This document shows positions 9,517-17,429 of a stretch of 64,000 bases of DNA, one piece after another. Position 1 is the stretch's first letter, and each line of letters opens with the position of its first letter. The stretch is from Streptomyces sp. NRRL F-6676 (GTDB lineage Bacteria > Actinomycetota > Actinomycetes > Streptomycetales > Streptomycetaceae). The stretch lies in the NCBI RefSeq assembly GCF_000725625.1, contig NZ_JOHS01000040.1, forward strand, positions 56,611 through 120,610, read 5' to 3'. The position numbers and the translations under genes were made by a program. Under the pieces are notes generated by a model. That model was not told where the DNA came from and ran no database searches. It saw only the letters and a list, made by a program, of their open reading frames with translations.

Positions 9517-9667
9517 GCTGGCGTGACAGTAAGAGGTGGTGGGAGGAGTGTCAATGGGTCGCGCACGAAGCCGGTGGGCGGAATCTCCTGGTAACTGATC
9601 GTTCCCCACACAACTTTCACAGCAGTCACTGGCAAGCAGGGTGGGGGGAACCTAGTCTTCCGGCGAC

Positions 9668-10846
9668 ATGGACTACTGCACCCCCTGCCGAAGACACCTC
9701 AACGGAGCCCTCGCGTGCCCGGGTTGCGGGACGCCGGTGGGGTGGCTGGAGGGGGAAGCGGGGAACGGGGCGGAGCCCCCGCAGGGGCCCGGGGCGGAGC
9801 CCTTCGCGGGCTCGCCCCACGCTTCCGCCGGCGAAGCCTCCCCCGGGGCGGAGCCCCCTTCCGGCGGGGTCGAAGGGGCGGAGCCTCTCGCGGGCTCGCC
9901 CCACGCTTCCGTCGGCGAAGCCTTCCCCGGGGCGGAGCGCCCTTCCGGCGGGGTCGAAGGGGCGGAGCCTCCTGGGGGCTCGTCTCGCACTCCTGCCGGC
10001 GAAGCCTCGGCCGGGGCGGAGCCCGTGGCTCGGCGGGGGCGCAGCCGCCGTGCCTCTCGGGGGTCCAGGGGGCAGAGCCCCCTCGGGGGCGGGGGCGAGA
10101 GCCCCTTGGCCGGGGAGGGGGGCGGAGCCCCTCACACGGGGGCGCAGGGGGCGGAGCCCCCGCAGGGGTCCGGGGCGGAGCCCCGGGAGGACCCACCTCC
10201 TGTTCGCGAAGCCCCCGTCGGGGCGGAGCCCCATCCCGACGGGGTCGAAGGGGCGGAGCCCCTTGAGGACGGGAAGGGTAGGGGCGGCGGGGGCGAAGAA
10301 ACCCCCGAGGAACCCCCCGGCCGCCGCGACCGCCGCGCCGCGTCCCACCGCCGCCGACGTCGCCGCGTCCTCCTCGTCGGCGCCGGCCTCCTCCTCGCCG
10401 CCGGCGGCCTGAGCCTCGCCGAACTCGGCACCGAGTCCCCGGGCTCCACGCCGGAGACCGCCGCGACGGGTGATCCGGCGAGCGACGACGCCGGGTCGTC
10501 GCCCGAGCGGTCCGGCGCGCCGGGAACGTCCGGTTCCGCGGAGCGCGGCGACGGGACGGCGAGCGCGACCCCGGACGCCTCCGCGTCGGGGTCCGCGTCC
10601 GCGTCGGCGTCACGCTCCGCGAAGGACGAGGAGAAGGGGGCGACGGCGAGCGCGTCCGAGACGGCGGGCGGGGCGGCACCGGGGGCGACGAAGGGGTCGT
10701 CGGAGACGGCGTCGCCGGGTGGCGGCGGCGGAGGCGGGGGTGGGGACGCGGGGAGCCCCACGTCCGAGGAGCCGGGGTCGACGACTCCGTCGTCGGAGCC
10801 GTCGCCGTCGGACACGTGTGATCGTTTCCTGTGGTGGTGCACGTAG
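9668..10846 (+). CDS. SCO2400-like membrane protein with a repeat-filled linker
   Basis: 392 residues. The N-terminus MDYCTPCRRHLNGALACPGC has two CxxC pairs (zinc-ribbon-like), as in the Streptomyces SCO2400 family. After a basic stretch (RRDRRAASHRRRRRR near residue 215) comes one membrane helix (VLLVGAGLLLAAGGLSLAEL), then a Ser/Ala/Gly/Glu-rich tail ending CDRFLWWCT. Residues about 30-210 are unusual: they are encoded by about 13 copies of the GGGGCGGAGCCCC palindrome and read as Gly-Ala-Glu-Pro repeats. Relatives usually have a short linker there, so this looks like repeat invasion of an open frame. Function is unknown. Confidence 0.75.
   Translation: MDYCTPCRRHLNGALACPGCGTPVGWLEGEAGNGAEPPQGPGAEPFAGSPHASAGEASPGAEPPSGGVEGAEPLAGSPHASVGEAFPGAERPSGGVEGAEPPGGSSRTPAGEASAGAEPVARRGRSRRASRGSRGQSPLGGGGESPLAGEGGGAPHTGAQGAEPPQGSGAEPREDPPPVREAPVGAEPHPDGVEGAEPLEDGKGRGGGGEETPEEPPGRRDRRAASHRRRRRRVLLVGAGLLLAAGGLSLAELGTESPGSTPETAATGDPASDDAGSSPERSGAPGTSGSAERGDGTASATPDASASGSASASASRSAKDEEKGATASASETAGGAAPGATKGSSETASPGGGGGGGGGDAGSPTSEEPGSTTPSSEPSPSDTCDRFLWWCT
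9768..10304. repeat. Cluster of GGGGCGGAGCCCC palindromes inside a coding sequence
   Basis: About 13 exact or near copies of GGGGCGGAGCCCC occur between 9768 and 10265. Within them a longer unit recurs (glycine-rich SPHAS..GEA..GAEP..GGVEGAEP in protein). At 10239-10304 lies an inverted copy of the 65-bp element also found at 10851, 30559, 52029 and 63711. None of the palindromes introduces a stop in the used frame. Confidence 0.85.
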
Positions 10847-10850
10847 GGGG

Positions 10851-10912
10851 TTCTCGCCCCCGCCGCCCCTCCCCTTCCCGTCCCTTCAAGGGGCTCCGCC
10901 CCTTGGACCCCG
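10851..10912 (+). repeat. 65-bp GC-rich dispersed element, terminator-like, copy B
   Basis: A C-rich stretch TTCTCGCCCCCGCCGCCCC is followed by the hairpin AAGGGGC-TCC-GCCCCTT and GGACCCCGG. It begins 4 bp after the stop of the SCO2400-like gene, so it may act as its terminator. The same element occurs at 30559, 52029 and 63711, and inverted at 10239-10304. Confidence 0.75.
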
Positions 10913-10945
10913 GCGCGGGAACTCGGGTGGGTGGGGTTCGTCGGC

Positions 10946-11005
10946 GGGTGCGGGTGCGGGTGCGGGTGCGGGTGCAGGTGCAGGTGCAGGTGCGGGTGCG
11001 GGTGC
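10946..11005. repeat. Hexanucleotide tandem array, 10 units
   Basis: Ten consecutive 6-bp units: five GGGTGC, three AGGTGC, two GGGTGC. The array lies in the intergenic region between the SCO2400-like gene and marR. It is a slippage-prone microsatellite; no function is apparent. Confidence 0.9.
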
Positions 11006-11026
11006 GTCGTGGCTGGTCGCGCGGTT

Positions 11027-11105
11027 CCTCGCGCCCCTTACGGGGCGCAGCCCCTGCCTTGGTCGCGCCCGCGCGGCGGAGCCGCACATCGGACACAGCC
11101 CCGCG
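11027..11105. repeat. Intergenic repeat shared with 60553-60674
   Basis: The stretch contains CCTCGCGCCCCTTACGGGG, then GCCCGCGCGGCGGAGCCGC and CACAGCCCCGCGCCCC. The same blocks in the same order occur at 60553-60674. It is one of the dispersed GC-rich intergenic families of this genome. Confidence 0.7.
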
Positions 11106-11132
11106 CCCCTTACGGGGCCCCTATCGGGGCGC

Positions 11133-11582
11133 TCAGCCCGCGTCGTCCTCCTCCGGGAGCATCCGGCGGAGCAGGTCCCGCAGGGACACCCGTTCCGCGT
11201 CCGTGAGGGCGGCCAGGGGTTCGCGGGCGAAGTGGAGGGAGTCGCGCAGGCCGCGGGCGACCCGGCGGCCCTCCTCCGTCGCCGCCGCCAGCTTCACCCG
11301 CCGGTCGTCGGGGTCCGGCCGGCGCTCGACGAGGCCCCGGCTCTCCAGCCGGTCCACGATCCCCGTCACGTTCGACGGCTCGCACTTCAGCTTCCGCGCC
11401 AGCCGCCGCATCGGCAACGGCTCCAGCGACAGCAGACTCAGCAGCCGCGCCTGCGCACCCGTGAGCGCGTGCTCCGCGGCCGCCTCCTCGTACTCCTCGT
11501 GGTACCGCGCGACCACCGTGCCGATCAGATCGACGACCTCCAGCGTCAGCGCGTCCACACGGGGGCTCTTGTGTGCAGCCAT
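11133..11582 (-). CDS. MarR-family transcriptional regulator
   Basis: 149 residues, normal MarR length. The winged helix-turn-helix is central: LTGAQARLLSLLSLEPLPMRRLARKL, then CEPSNVTGIVDRLESRGLVERR with the wing DPDDRRVKLAAAT. N- and C-terminal helices form the dimerisation region. It is divergent from the NADP-dependent oxidoreductase gene and the gap between them holds a perfect palindrome, so autoregulation together with control of the oxidoreductase is likely. The inducing ligand is unknown; many such pairs respond to electrophiles or phenolics. Confidence 0.9.
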   Translation of the reverse strand: MAAHKSPRVDALTLEVVDLIGTVVARYHEEYEEAAAEHALTGAQARLLSLLSLEPLPMRRLARKLKCEPSNVTGIVDRLESRGLVERRPDPDDRRVKLAAATEEGRRVARGLRDSLHFAREPLAALTDAERVSLRDLLRRMLPEEDDAG

Positions 11583-11604
11583 GCCCCCGAGGGTACCCGG
11601 TTAC

Positions 11605-11660
11605 TTGACATCCTGAAATATTGAGCCCCATTGTTGTTTCAGATGCTGAATTAAATTCAG
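11605..11660 (+). promoter_or_regulatory. marR-curA intergenic promoter and operator
   Basis: A consensus -35 TTGACA is at 11605-11610 and AT-rich sequence follows. A perfect 15-bp palindrome CTGAATT-A-AATTCAG is at 11646-11660, placed where bound MarR would block the oxidoreductase promoter. TGAAA / TTTCA half-sites flank the interval. The -10 is not clear. Confidence 0.65.
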
Positions 11661-11698
11661 CCGTCGCGCAAGCAAACTCAGGAGAGGGCGCCACCCCC

Positions 11699-12721
11699 AT
11701 GACCGACCACGCATCGCTTCCCGCCACCGGCCGCGAATGGCAGCTGCTCAGCCGTCCCGTCGGCTGGCCGAAGCCCGAGGACTTCGCCTTCGTCGAGGCG
11801 GAGGTCGGCCGGCCGGGCGAGGGCCAGGTCCTGGTGCGCAACCGCTACCTCTCCGTGGACCCGTACATGCGCGGCCGGATGAGCGCCGCCAAGTCCTACG
11901 TCGCCCCGTTCGAGCTCGGCAAGGCCATGCAGGGCGGCGCCGTCGGCGAGGTGCTCGCCTCGAACGCCGAGGGCATCGCCGTCGGCGACCACGTCCTGCA
12001 CTTCTTCGGCTGGCGCGAGTACGCCGTCGCGGACGCGAAGCACGTCGTCAAGGTCGACTCCGACGCCGCCCCGCTCTCCGCCTACCTCGGCGTGCTCGGC
12101 ATGACCGGCCTCACCGCCTACGCCGGCCTGCTGCGCACCGCCTCCTTCAAGGAGGGCGACGCCGTCTTCGTCTCCGGCGCGGCCGGCGCCGTCGGCAGCC
12201 AGGTGGGCCAGATCGCCAAGCTCAAGGGCGCCTCCCGCGTCATCGGCTCCGCCGGCACCGACGAGAAGGTGCGGCTCCTGCTCGACGAGTACGGCTTCGA
12301 CGCCGCCTTCAACTACAAGGAGGCCCCGGTCGCCGAACAGCTCCGCGCGGCCGCCCCGGACGGCATCGACGTCTACTTCGACAACGTCGGCGGCGACCAC
12401 CTGGAGGCCGCCCTCGGCCGCCTCAACCGTGACGGCCGCATCGCGGTCTGCGGCATGATCTCGGTCTACAACAACACCGAGCCCGCCCCCGGCCCGCGCA
12501 ACCTCTCCCGCCTCATCCAGACCCGCGGCCGCATCGAGGGCTTCCTGGTCGGAGACCACTACGACCTCCAGCCCCAGTTCGTCCAGGAGATCGGCCCCTG
12601 GGTCCGCGACGGCCGCCTCAAGTACCGCGAGACGGTGGTCGAGGGCATCGAGAACACCCTCGACGCCTTCCTCGGCGTCCTCCAGGGCGCCAACACGGGC
12701 AAGATGATCGTCCAGCTCTGA
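11699..12721 (+). CDS. curA: NADP-dependent oxidoreductase, zinc-free MDR family (CurA/leukotriene B4 dehydrogenase-like)
   Basis: 340 residues. The start MTDHASLPATGREW follows a GGAGAGG ribosome site about 11 nt upstream; in-frame codons further up are not supported. The family marks are PKPEDF near the N-terminus, VDPYMRGRM, the cofactor motif VSGAAGAVGSQVGQIAKLKG near residue 155 and VYFDNVGGDHLEAAL. No zinc ligands are present, as expected for this double-bond-reductase branch, which reduces enones such as curcumin or prostaglandin-like substrates. It is divergently paired with marR across a palindrome, suggesting electrophile-induced expression. The symbol is by family resemblance only. 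Confidence 0.85.
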   Translation: MTDHASLPATGREWQLLSRPVGWPKPEDFAFVEAEVGRPGEGQVLVRNRYLSVDPYMRGRMSAAKSYVAPFELGKAMQGGAVGEVLASNAEGIAVGDHVLHFFGWREYAVADAKHVVKVDSDAAPLSAYLGVLGMTGLTAYAGLLRTASFKEGDAVFVSGAAGAVGSQVGQIAKLKGASRVIGSAGTDEKVRLLLDEYGFDAAFNYKEAPVAEQLRAAAPDGIDVYFDNVGGDHLEAALGRLNRDGRIAVCGMISVYNNTEPAPGPRNLSRLIQTRGRIEGFLVGDHYDLQPQFVQEIGPWVRDGRLKYRETVVEGIENTLDAFLGVLQGANTGKMIVQL

Positions 12722-12788
12722 CGAGACGAGGCCCGCGCCCCGTAGGGGGGCACAGCCCCAGCGGCCCCGCCCCGCTATCGTGCAGCCC

Positions 12789-13613
12789 ATGCACGATCTG
12801 ACCGCAGGATTCCGGCACTTGCTGGCCGGCCACCGCTGGGTGGCCCGGCACGGCCGGGCGTACGGCCTCGGCCTGCTGCCCGGCCTGATCACCCTGCTCC
12901 TCTACCTGGCCGCGCTCGTCGCCCTCGCCCTGTGGGGCGACGACTTTGTGGCCTGGGCGACGCCCTTCGCCGACGACTGGTCGAGCCCCTGGCTCGGCCT
13001 GTTCCGCGGGTTCCTCACCGCCGTGCTGTTCGCCCTCGCGCTGCTGCTGGCGGTCGTCACGTTCACCGCCGTCACGCTCCTGGTCGGCCAGCCCTTCTAC
13101 GAGAACCTCTCGGAGCGGGTCGACCGTGACGTCTCCCCGGACGGCACCGCCCCCGAGTCCGGGCTGTCGCTGGCCCGGGAGCTGTGGATATCGGCGCGGG
13201 ACGGGCTGCGCATCGTGGTGCGGGCCGGGGTGTGGGGCGTGCTGCTGTTCGCCTGCGGGTTCCTGCCGTTCGTCGGGCAGACCCTCGTGCCGGTGATCGG
13301 CTTCTTCGTCACCGGGTTCTTCCTCACCGAGGAGCTCACCGCCGTCGCACTCCAGCGCCGCGGCGTCCAGCTGCGCGAACGGCTCGCCCTGCTCCGCTCC
13401 CGCAAGATGCTGGTGTGGGGGTTCGGGACCCCGCTGGGCCTGGCGTTCCTGGTGCCGCTCGTCGCGGTGTTCCTGATGCCGGGCGCGGTCGCGGGCGCCA
13501 CGCTGATGGCCCGCGAACTCCTCGGCGAGGAGACCCGGGACCCCGACGGCAACCCTGGCGGCGACCCCGGCGGAACCCCCTACGGCGACCCGGAGTTCAC
13601 CCCGGTCGACTGA
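12789..13613 (+). CDS. EI24 domain membrane protein
   Basis: 274 residues with about four hydrophobic segments: LGLLPGLITLLLYLAALVAL, a strongly hydrophobic FLTAVLFALALLLAVVTFTAV, a third near residue 150 and a fourth near 220 (GLAFLVPLVAVFLMPGAVAG). The pattern VGQPFYENLSERV between helices is typical of the EI24/CysZ-like family in actinobacteria. The start MHDLTAGFRHLLAGHRWV was preferred; GTG 9 bases upstream is possible and neither has a clear ribosome site. The last 20 residues are a Gly/Pro/Asp repeat. The family includes the sulfate permease CysZ, but transport by this protein is not shown. Confidence 0.8.
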   Translation: MHDLTAGFRHLLAGHRWVARHGRAYGLGLLPGLITLLLYLAALVALALWGDDFVAWATPFADDWSSPWLGLFRGFLTAVLFALALLLAVVTFTAVTLLVGQPFYENLSERVDRDVSPDGTAPESGLSLARELWISARDGLRIVVRAGVWGVLLFACGFLPFVGQTLVPVIGFFVTGFFLTEELTAVALQRRGVQLRERLALLRSRKMLVWGFGTPLGLAFLVPLVAVFLMPGAVAGATLMARELLGEETRDPDGNPGGDPGGTPYGDPEFTPVD

Positions 13614-13620
13614 GGCGTCC

Positions 13621-14220
13621 TCAGCCCGCCCCGGTGCCGTCCTCCGCCTCCGGGGCGCCGCCCGGCCCCGCGTCCAGCAACGCCACGAAGTCCCGGAACG
13701 CCGCCGGCATGTCCACCGCATCCGGGTCGAGCAGCCACTGGAACTGCAATCCGTCCATGACCGCCACTAGCAGCGGTGCCACCCGCTCGGGGGGCAGTCC
13801 GCCGGGCAGCCGCTCGCCGTACTCCGCGCGCAGGACCGACGCCATGCTCGCGCGGACCTCCTCGTACCGCCCGGTGAAGAAGTCCCGCGCCGGGTGCCCC
13901 TCGGTGACGCTCTCGCCGAGCAGCGCGGAGAACGTCTGGACGACCCCCGGCCGCATCGCGTTGTACTCGACCAGCGAACCGAGCAGATCGAGCCGCCACC
14001 GCTGACCGGGCACCGCGTCCCACTGGTCGCGCTCCTTGAGGACGGCCACGAGCAGCGCGTTCTTGGTGGGGAAGTAGTGCAGCACCCCCTGCTGGGTCAG
14101 CCCCACCCGCTCCGCCACCGCGGCCATGCTCGCCCCCCGGTAACCGCGCTCGGCGATCACTTCGAGGGCCGCCCGGACGATCTCCGCGCGCCGCTCCTCG
14201 CTCCTGGCCCTGCTCGTCAT
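13621..14220 (-). CDS. TetR-family transcriptional regulator
   Basis: 199 residues. The start MTSRARSEERRAEIVR was chosen at 14220; an upstream in-frame codon adds an improbable extension. The N-terminal helix-turn-helix is ASMAAVAERVGLTQQGVLHYFPTKNALL (residues about 32-60), a classical TetR DNA-binding domain. The C-terminal ligand domain is unassigned. It is divergent from the GH3 beta-glucosidase gene, and an inverted repeat lies between them, so it probably represses that gene and itself, with a sugar or glycoside as likely inducer. Confidence 0.88.
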   Translation of the reverse strand: MTSRARSEERRAEIVRAALEVIAERGYRGASMAAVAERVGLTQQGVLHYFPTKNALLVAVLKERDQWDAVPGQRWRLDLLGSLVEYNAMRPGVVQTFSALLGESVTEGHPARDFFTGRYEEVRASMASVLRAEYGERLPGGLPPERVAPLLVAVMDGLQFQWLLDPDAVDMPAAFRDFVALLDAGPGGAPEAEDGTGAG

Positions 14221-14263
14221 GGCGCCACCGTACGGGATCCGTGTCCACTGCATATCGCGAAAA

Positions 14264-14279
14264 GATAACGAAAGTTACC
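14264..14279. promoter_or_regulatory. Putative TetR operator between tetR and the beta-glucosidase
   Basis: The inverted repeat GATAAC-GAAA-GTTACC has paired TAAC/GTTA cores and lies in an AT-rich patch (TATCGCGAAAAGATAACG) of an otherwise GC-rich gap. It is 44 bp upstream of tetR and 64 bp upstream of the glucosidase start. Confidence 0.55.
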
Positions 14280-14342
14280 GCATTACAGGTTCCGGGTGCA
14301 GCATGGGGGCGTCGAAGCGGCTTTCTACGAGGAGGTGCGGCC

Positions 14343-16850
14343 GTGGCCGGAACAGCGGACAAGGCGGGCAGGGCGGGCAGGGCGACGGACAAGGTGACGG
14401 ACAGGGTGACGGGCGAAACGGGTGACCAGGCCCGCGAACAGGCCGTCGAGGCCGCCCTCGCCCGCCTCACGCTCGACGACAAGGCGCGGCTGCTCGCCGG
14501 CCAGGACCGCTGGACGCTGCCCGCGCTGCCGGAGATCGGCCTCGCCTCCCTCGTAATGTCCGACGGCCCGATCGGCGTCCGCGGCGTCCGCTGGACCGCC
14601 GACGACCCCTCCGTCGCGCTGCCCTCCCCGACCGCGCTCGCCGCCACCTGGGACCCCGAACTCGCCCACCGCGCCGGTGCGTTGCTCGCCCAGGAGGCCC
14701 GCCGCAAGGGCGTCCACGTCCTGCTCGCGCCCACCGTCAATCTGCACCGCTCCCCGCTCGGCGGCCGCCACTTCGAGGCGTACAGCGAGGACCCTTACCT
14801 CACCGGCCGCATCGGCACCGGGTACGTCGCCGGGGTGCAGTCCGGCGGCGTCGGCACCACCGTGAAGCACTTCGTGGCCAACGACGCCGAGACCGACCGC
14901 TTCACCGTCGACAACCTGGTGGGCGAACGCGCCCTGCGCGAGCTGTACCTGGCGCCCTTCGAGGCGATCGTCGCCGGCGCCCGCCCGTGGGGCGTCATGA
15001 CCGCCTACAACTCCGTCAACGGCACCACGATGACCGAGCACGGGCCGCTCGTGAACGGTGTCCTGCGCGGCGAGTGGGGCTTCGACGGCATCAACGTCTC
15101 CGACTGGTCGGCCGCCCGCGACACCGTCGCTGCCATCGAGGGCGGCCTCGACATCGCCATGCCCGGCCCTGGCACCGTCTACGGCGAGGCCCTCGCCCAG
15201 GCGGTACGGGACGGCAGGGTCGAGGAGGCCACGCTCGACGCGGCCGTGCGCAACGTGCTGCGCCTCGCCGCCCGGGTCGGCATCCTGGACGGCGCCGAGC
15301 CCGTCGTCGCGGAGCCGCCCGCGGGCCTCGACGGCCAGGCGCTCGCCCACGAGATCGCCCGCCGCTCCTTCGTCCTGGTGCGCAACGAGGGCGCGGCACT
15401 CCCGCTGCGCCCCGGCGCGACCGTGGCCCTCATCGGCGCCGCCGCCCGCGACGCCCGCGTCCTCGGCGGCGGCTCCGCGACCGTCTTCCCCGACCGGATC
15501 GTCTCCCCGCTCGACGGCCTTACCGCCGCCCTGCCCGAGGGCAGCGTGACGTACGCCCTGGGCGCCGACCCCAACGAGGAACTCTCCATCGCCGACCGCG
15601 GGTTCACCCTGCGCGCGGTCTGCCGCGACGCCGCCGGCACGGTCCTCGGCACCGGCTCCGCGCCCAACGGCGACATCAAGTGGACGGACGTCGACCTGCC
15701 CGAGGGCGTCACTCACGACAACCTCCACTCCGTCGAACTGGCCGGCACCTTCACCCCGCGCGAGTCCGGCACGCACACGTTCGGCATCAAGGGCCTGGGC
15801 GCGTTCACCCTCGCCGTCGCCGGCACGACGTACTTCGACGGCGTCCAGCGGGCCGCGAAGGAGGACCCCTTCGCCGCGTTCTTCGGCGCCCCCGAGCCGC
15901 ACGCACAGGTGGAGCTGACGGCCGGCGAGAGCATTGAGGTCTCCCTGACGCATGCCGTCGTCGCCCCCGAGGACACGGCCGCCACGTCGATCCTCTTCGC
16001 CCTCGCCCACCAGGAACCGCAGCGCGACCCCGACGAACTGATCGCCGAAGCCGCGGCGGCGGCGCGGGGCGCGGACACGGCGGTCGTCGTGGTCGCCACC
16101 ACCGACCGCGTCGAGTCCGAGGGCTTCGACCGCACCGACCTGCGGCTGCCCGGCCGCCAGGACGACCTGGTCCGCGCGGTCGCCGCCGCCAACCCGAACA
16201 CCGTGGTCGTCGTCAACTCCGGGTCCCCGGTGGAGCTGCCGTGGCGGGACGAGGTCGCCGCGGTGCTGCTCAGCTGGTTCCCCGGGCAGGAGGGCGGAGC
16301 CGCCCTCGCCGACGTGCTCACCGGCGCGGCGGAGCCGGGCGGGCGGCTCCCCACGACGTGGGGCTCGCTGGCCGACGCGCCCGTCACGCGGGTGGTGCCG
16401 GAGGACGGGCAACTCCCTTACAGCGAAGGCGTGTTCATCGGCTACCGGGCCTGGGAGAAGGAGGGCCGGACGCCGGTGTACGCGTTCGGACACGGGCTCG
16501 GCTACACGGACTGGGCGTACGAATCCGTCGAGGCGGAGGGCACGACGGTGCGGGTCCGGCTGCGCAACACGGGTGAGCGGGCAGGCCACGAGGTCGTCCA
16601 GCTCTACGTCGCCCCGGCCGGCCCGGACGCCGCCGCCGGACCCGAGCGACCGGCACGCCGGCTCGCCGGTTTCGCGGGGGTTTCAGCCGAACCGGGGGAG
16701 AGGGTGGAAGCCGTAGTGACGCTCCCGACGCGGGCGTTCGAGGTGTGGGACGAGACGGCGGGGGCCTGGGCACGTGTGAAGGGTTCGTACGAAATTGCCG
16801 CCGGGCGCTCGATCGCGGACCGCCGCGTGACGACGAGGCTTACGGTCTGA
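14343..16850 (+). CDS. Glycoside hydrolase family 3 beta-glucosidase with PA14 insert
   Basis: 835 residues, beginning at GTG (VAGTADKAGRAG) with a strong GAGGAGG 7 nt upstream; the frame is open further up but unsupported. The order is the GH3 N-terminal barrel, the catalytic nucleophile region GFDGINVSDWSA (Asp about 254), the GH3 C-terminal alpha/beta sandwich, a PA14-like carbohydrate-binding insert (about residues 425-550, ESGTHTFGIKGLGAFTLAV), and a C-terminal fibronectin-like domain (GHEVVQLYVAP). No signal peptide is seen, so it is probably cytoplasmic and cleaves imported glucosides. It is regulated presumably by the divergent TetR. Confidence 0.92.
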   Translation: MAGTADKAGRAGRATDKVTDRVTGETGDQAREQAVEAALARLTLDDKARLLAGQDRWTLPALPEIGLASLVMSDGPIGVRGVRWTADDPSVALPSPTALAATWDPELAHRAGALLAQEARRKGVHVLLAPTVNLHRSPLGGRHFEAYSEDPYLTGRIGTGYVAGVQSGGVGTTVKHFVANDAETDRFTVDNLVGERALRELYLAPFEAIVAGARPWGVMTAYNSVNGTTMTEHGPLVNGVLRGEWGFDGINVSDWSAARDTVAAIEGGLDIAMPGPGTVYGEALAQAVRDGRVEEATLDAAVRNVLRLAARVGILDGAEPVVAEPPAGLDGQALAHEIARRSFVLVRNEGAALPLRPGATVALIGAAARDARVLGGGSATVFPDRIVSPLDGLTAALPEGSVTYALGADPNEELSIADRGFTLRAVCRDAAGTVLGTGSAPNGDIKWTDVDLPEGVTHDNLHSVELAGTFTPRESGTHTFGIKGLGAFTLAVAGTTYFDGVQRAAKEDPFAAFFGAPEPHAQVELTAGESIEVSLTHAVVAPEDTAATSILFALAHQEPQRDPDELIAEAAAAARGADTAVVVVATTDRVESEGFDRTDLRLPGRQDDLVRAVAAANPNTVVVVNSGSPVELPWRDEVAAVLLSWFPGQEGGAALADVLTGAAEPGGRLPTTWGSLADAPVTRVVPEDGQLPYSEGVFIGYRAWEKEGRTPVYAFGHGLGYTDWAYESVEAEGTTVRVRLRNTGERAGHEVVQLYVAPAGPDAAAGPERPARRLAGFAGVSAEPGERVEAVVTLPTRAFEVWDETAGAWARVKGSYEIAAGRSIADRRVTTRLTV

Positions 16851-16876
16851 GGCAGGGCGCGCCCCTTCCTGAACAG

Positions 16877-16908
16877 CCCCGGTCCGGCACCTGACACCCG
16901 GACCGGGG
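16877..16908 (+). terminator. Perfect 11-bp terminator hairpin after the beta-glucosidase
   Basis: CCCCGGTCCGG (16877-16887) pairs with CCGGACCGGGG (16898-16908) around a 10-nt loop. It starts 27 bp past the stop codon of the GH3 gene. Confidence 0.85.
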
Positions 16909-17030
16909 CTCAGCCCTCTGCTATGCACCCAACCGGTCACGGCTTGACCAACCCGCCCTACCCCGGAACTCGCCCAAGCCCTGGCGCCCGCTCCGTGAGG
17001 CTGCGCAGTGGGCGGACCCGACGGGGGTTC

Positions 17031-17399
17031 TCACAATGGTCCCAGGTACTCGTGTCGCTCGTCGCCGGGCATAACATGTATGCCCCCACGGCGAATCTGC
17101 CACTCAATCAATCCCTCAACCTCGTGCGTGAGCATGAAGAGGCCCTGCACGTCTGAGTCCTCCACATCTGCGGGTGGAAGAGCGGCCATCTCCGTCAATT
17201 GGTCACGAAGCCACAGAACGTCTCCTTCTTGAATATCTCCTCCATAGAAAACGTACGACGTCCAGTTGAATGGATGGTTAGGGAACCCCCATCCACCTGA
17301 ATAGTGATCATCGGCGTGATTCGCGATCACTTCTTTCATCGCGGAGAGCTGAGACCTATCGCACTCCAGCCACCCTCGTACTGACACGTACAGTGTCAT
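17031..17399 (-). CDS. Putative immunity protein for the RHS toxin
   Basis: 122 residues, acidic and rich in Trp, Gly, Asp and Glu, with no signal peptide (MTLYVSVRGWLECDRSQLSA). It begins only 30 bp after the stop of the RHS toxin gene on the same strand, with a GCGGAAG site just upstream. Small acidic cytoplasmic proteins directly downstream of polymorphic toxin genes are typically cognate immunity proteins that bind and block the toxin domain. The motif YSGGWGFPNHPFNWTSYVFYGG recalls proteins often found at such positions, but no named family is assigned. Role is inferred from position and character. Confidence 0.7.
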   Translation of the reverse strand: MTLYVSVRGWLECDRSQLSAMKEVIANHADDHYSGGWGFPNHPFNWTSYVFYGGDIQEGDVLWLRDQLTEMAALPPADVEDSDVQGLFMLTHEVEGLIEWQIRRGGIHVMPGDERHEYLGPL

Positions 17400-17429
17400 A
17401 CTTCCGCCGCTCCTCGCCTCACTCGCGCC

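Noticed and set aside
14325..16589. 754-aa minus-strand open frame opposite the beta-glucosidase
   Set aside because: It mirrors the codon bias of the GH3 gene and shows no domain or ribosome site.
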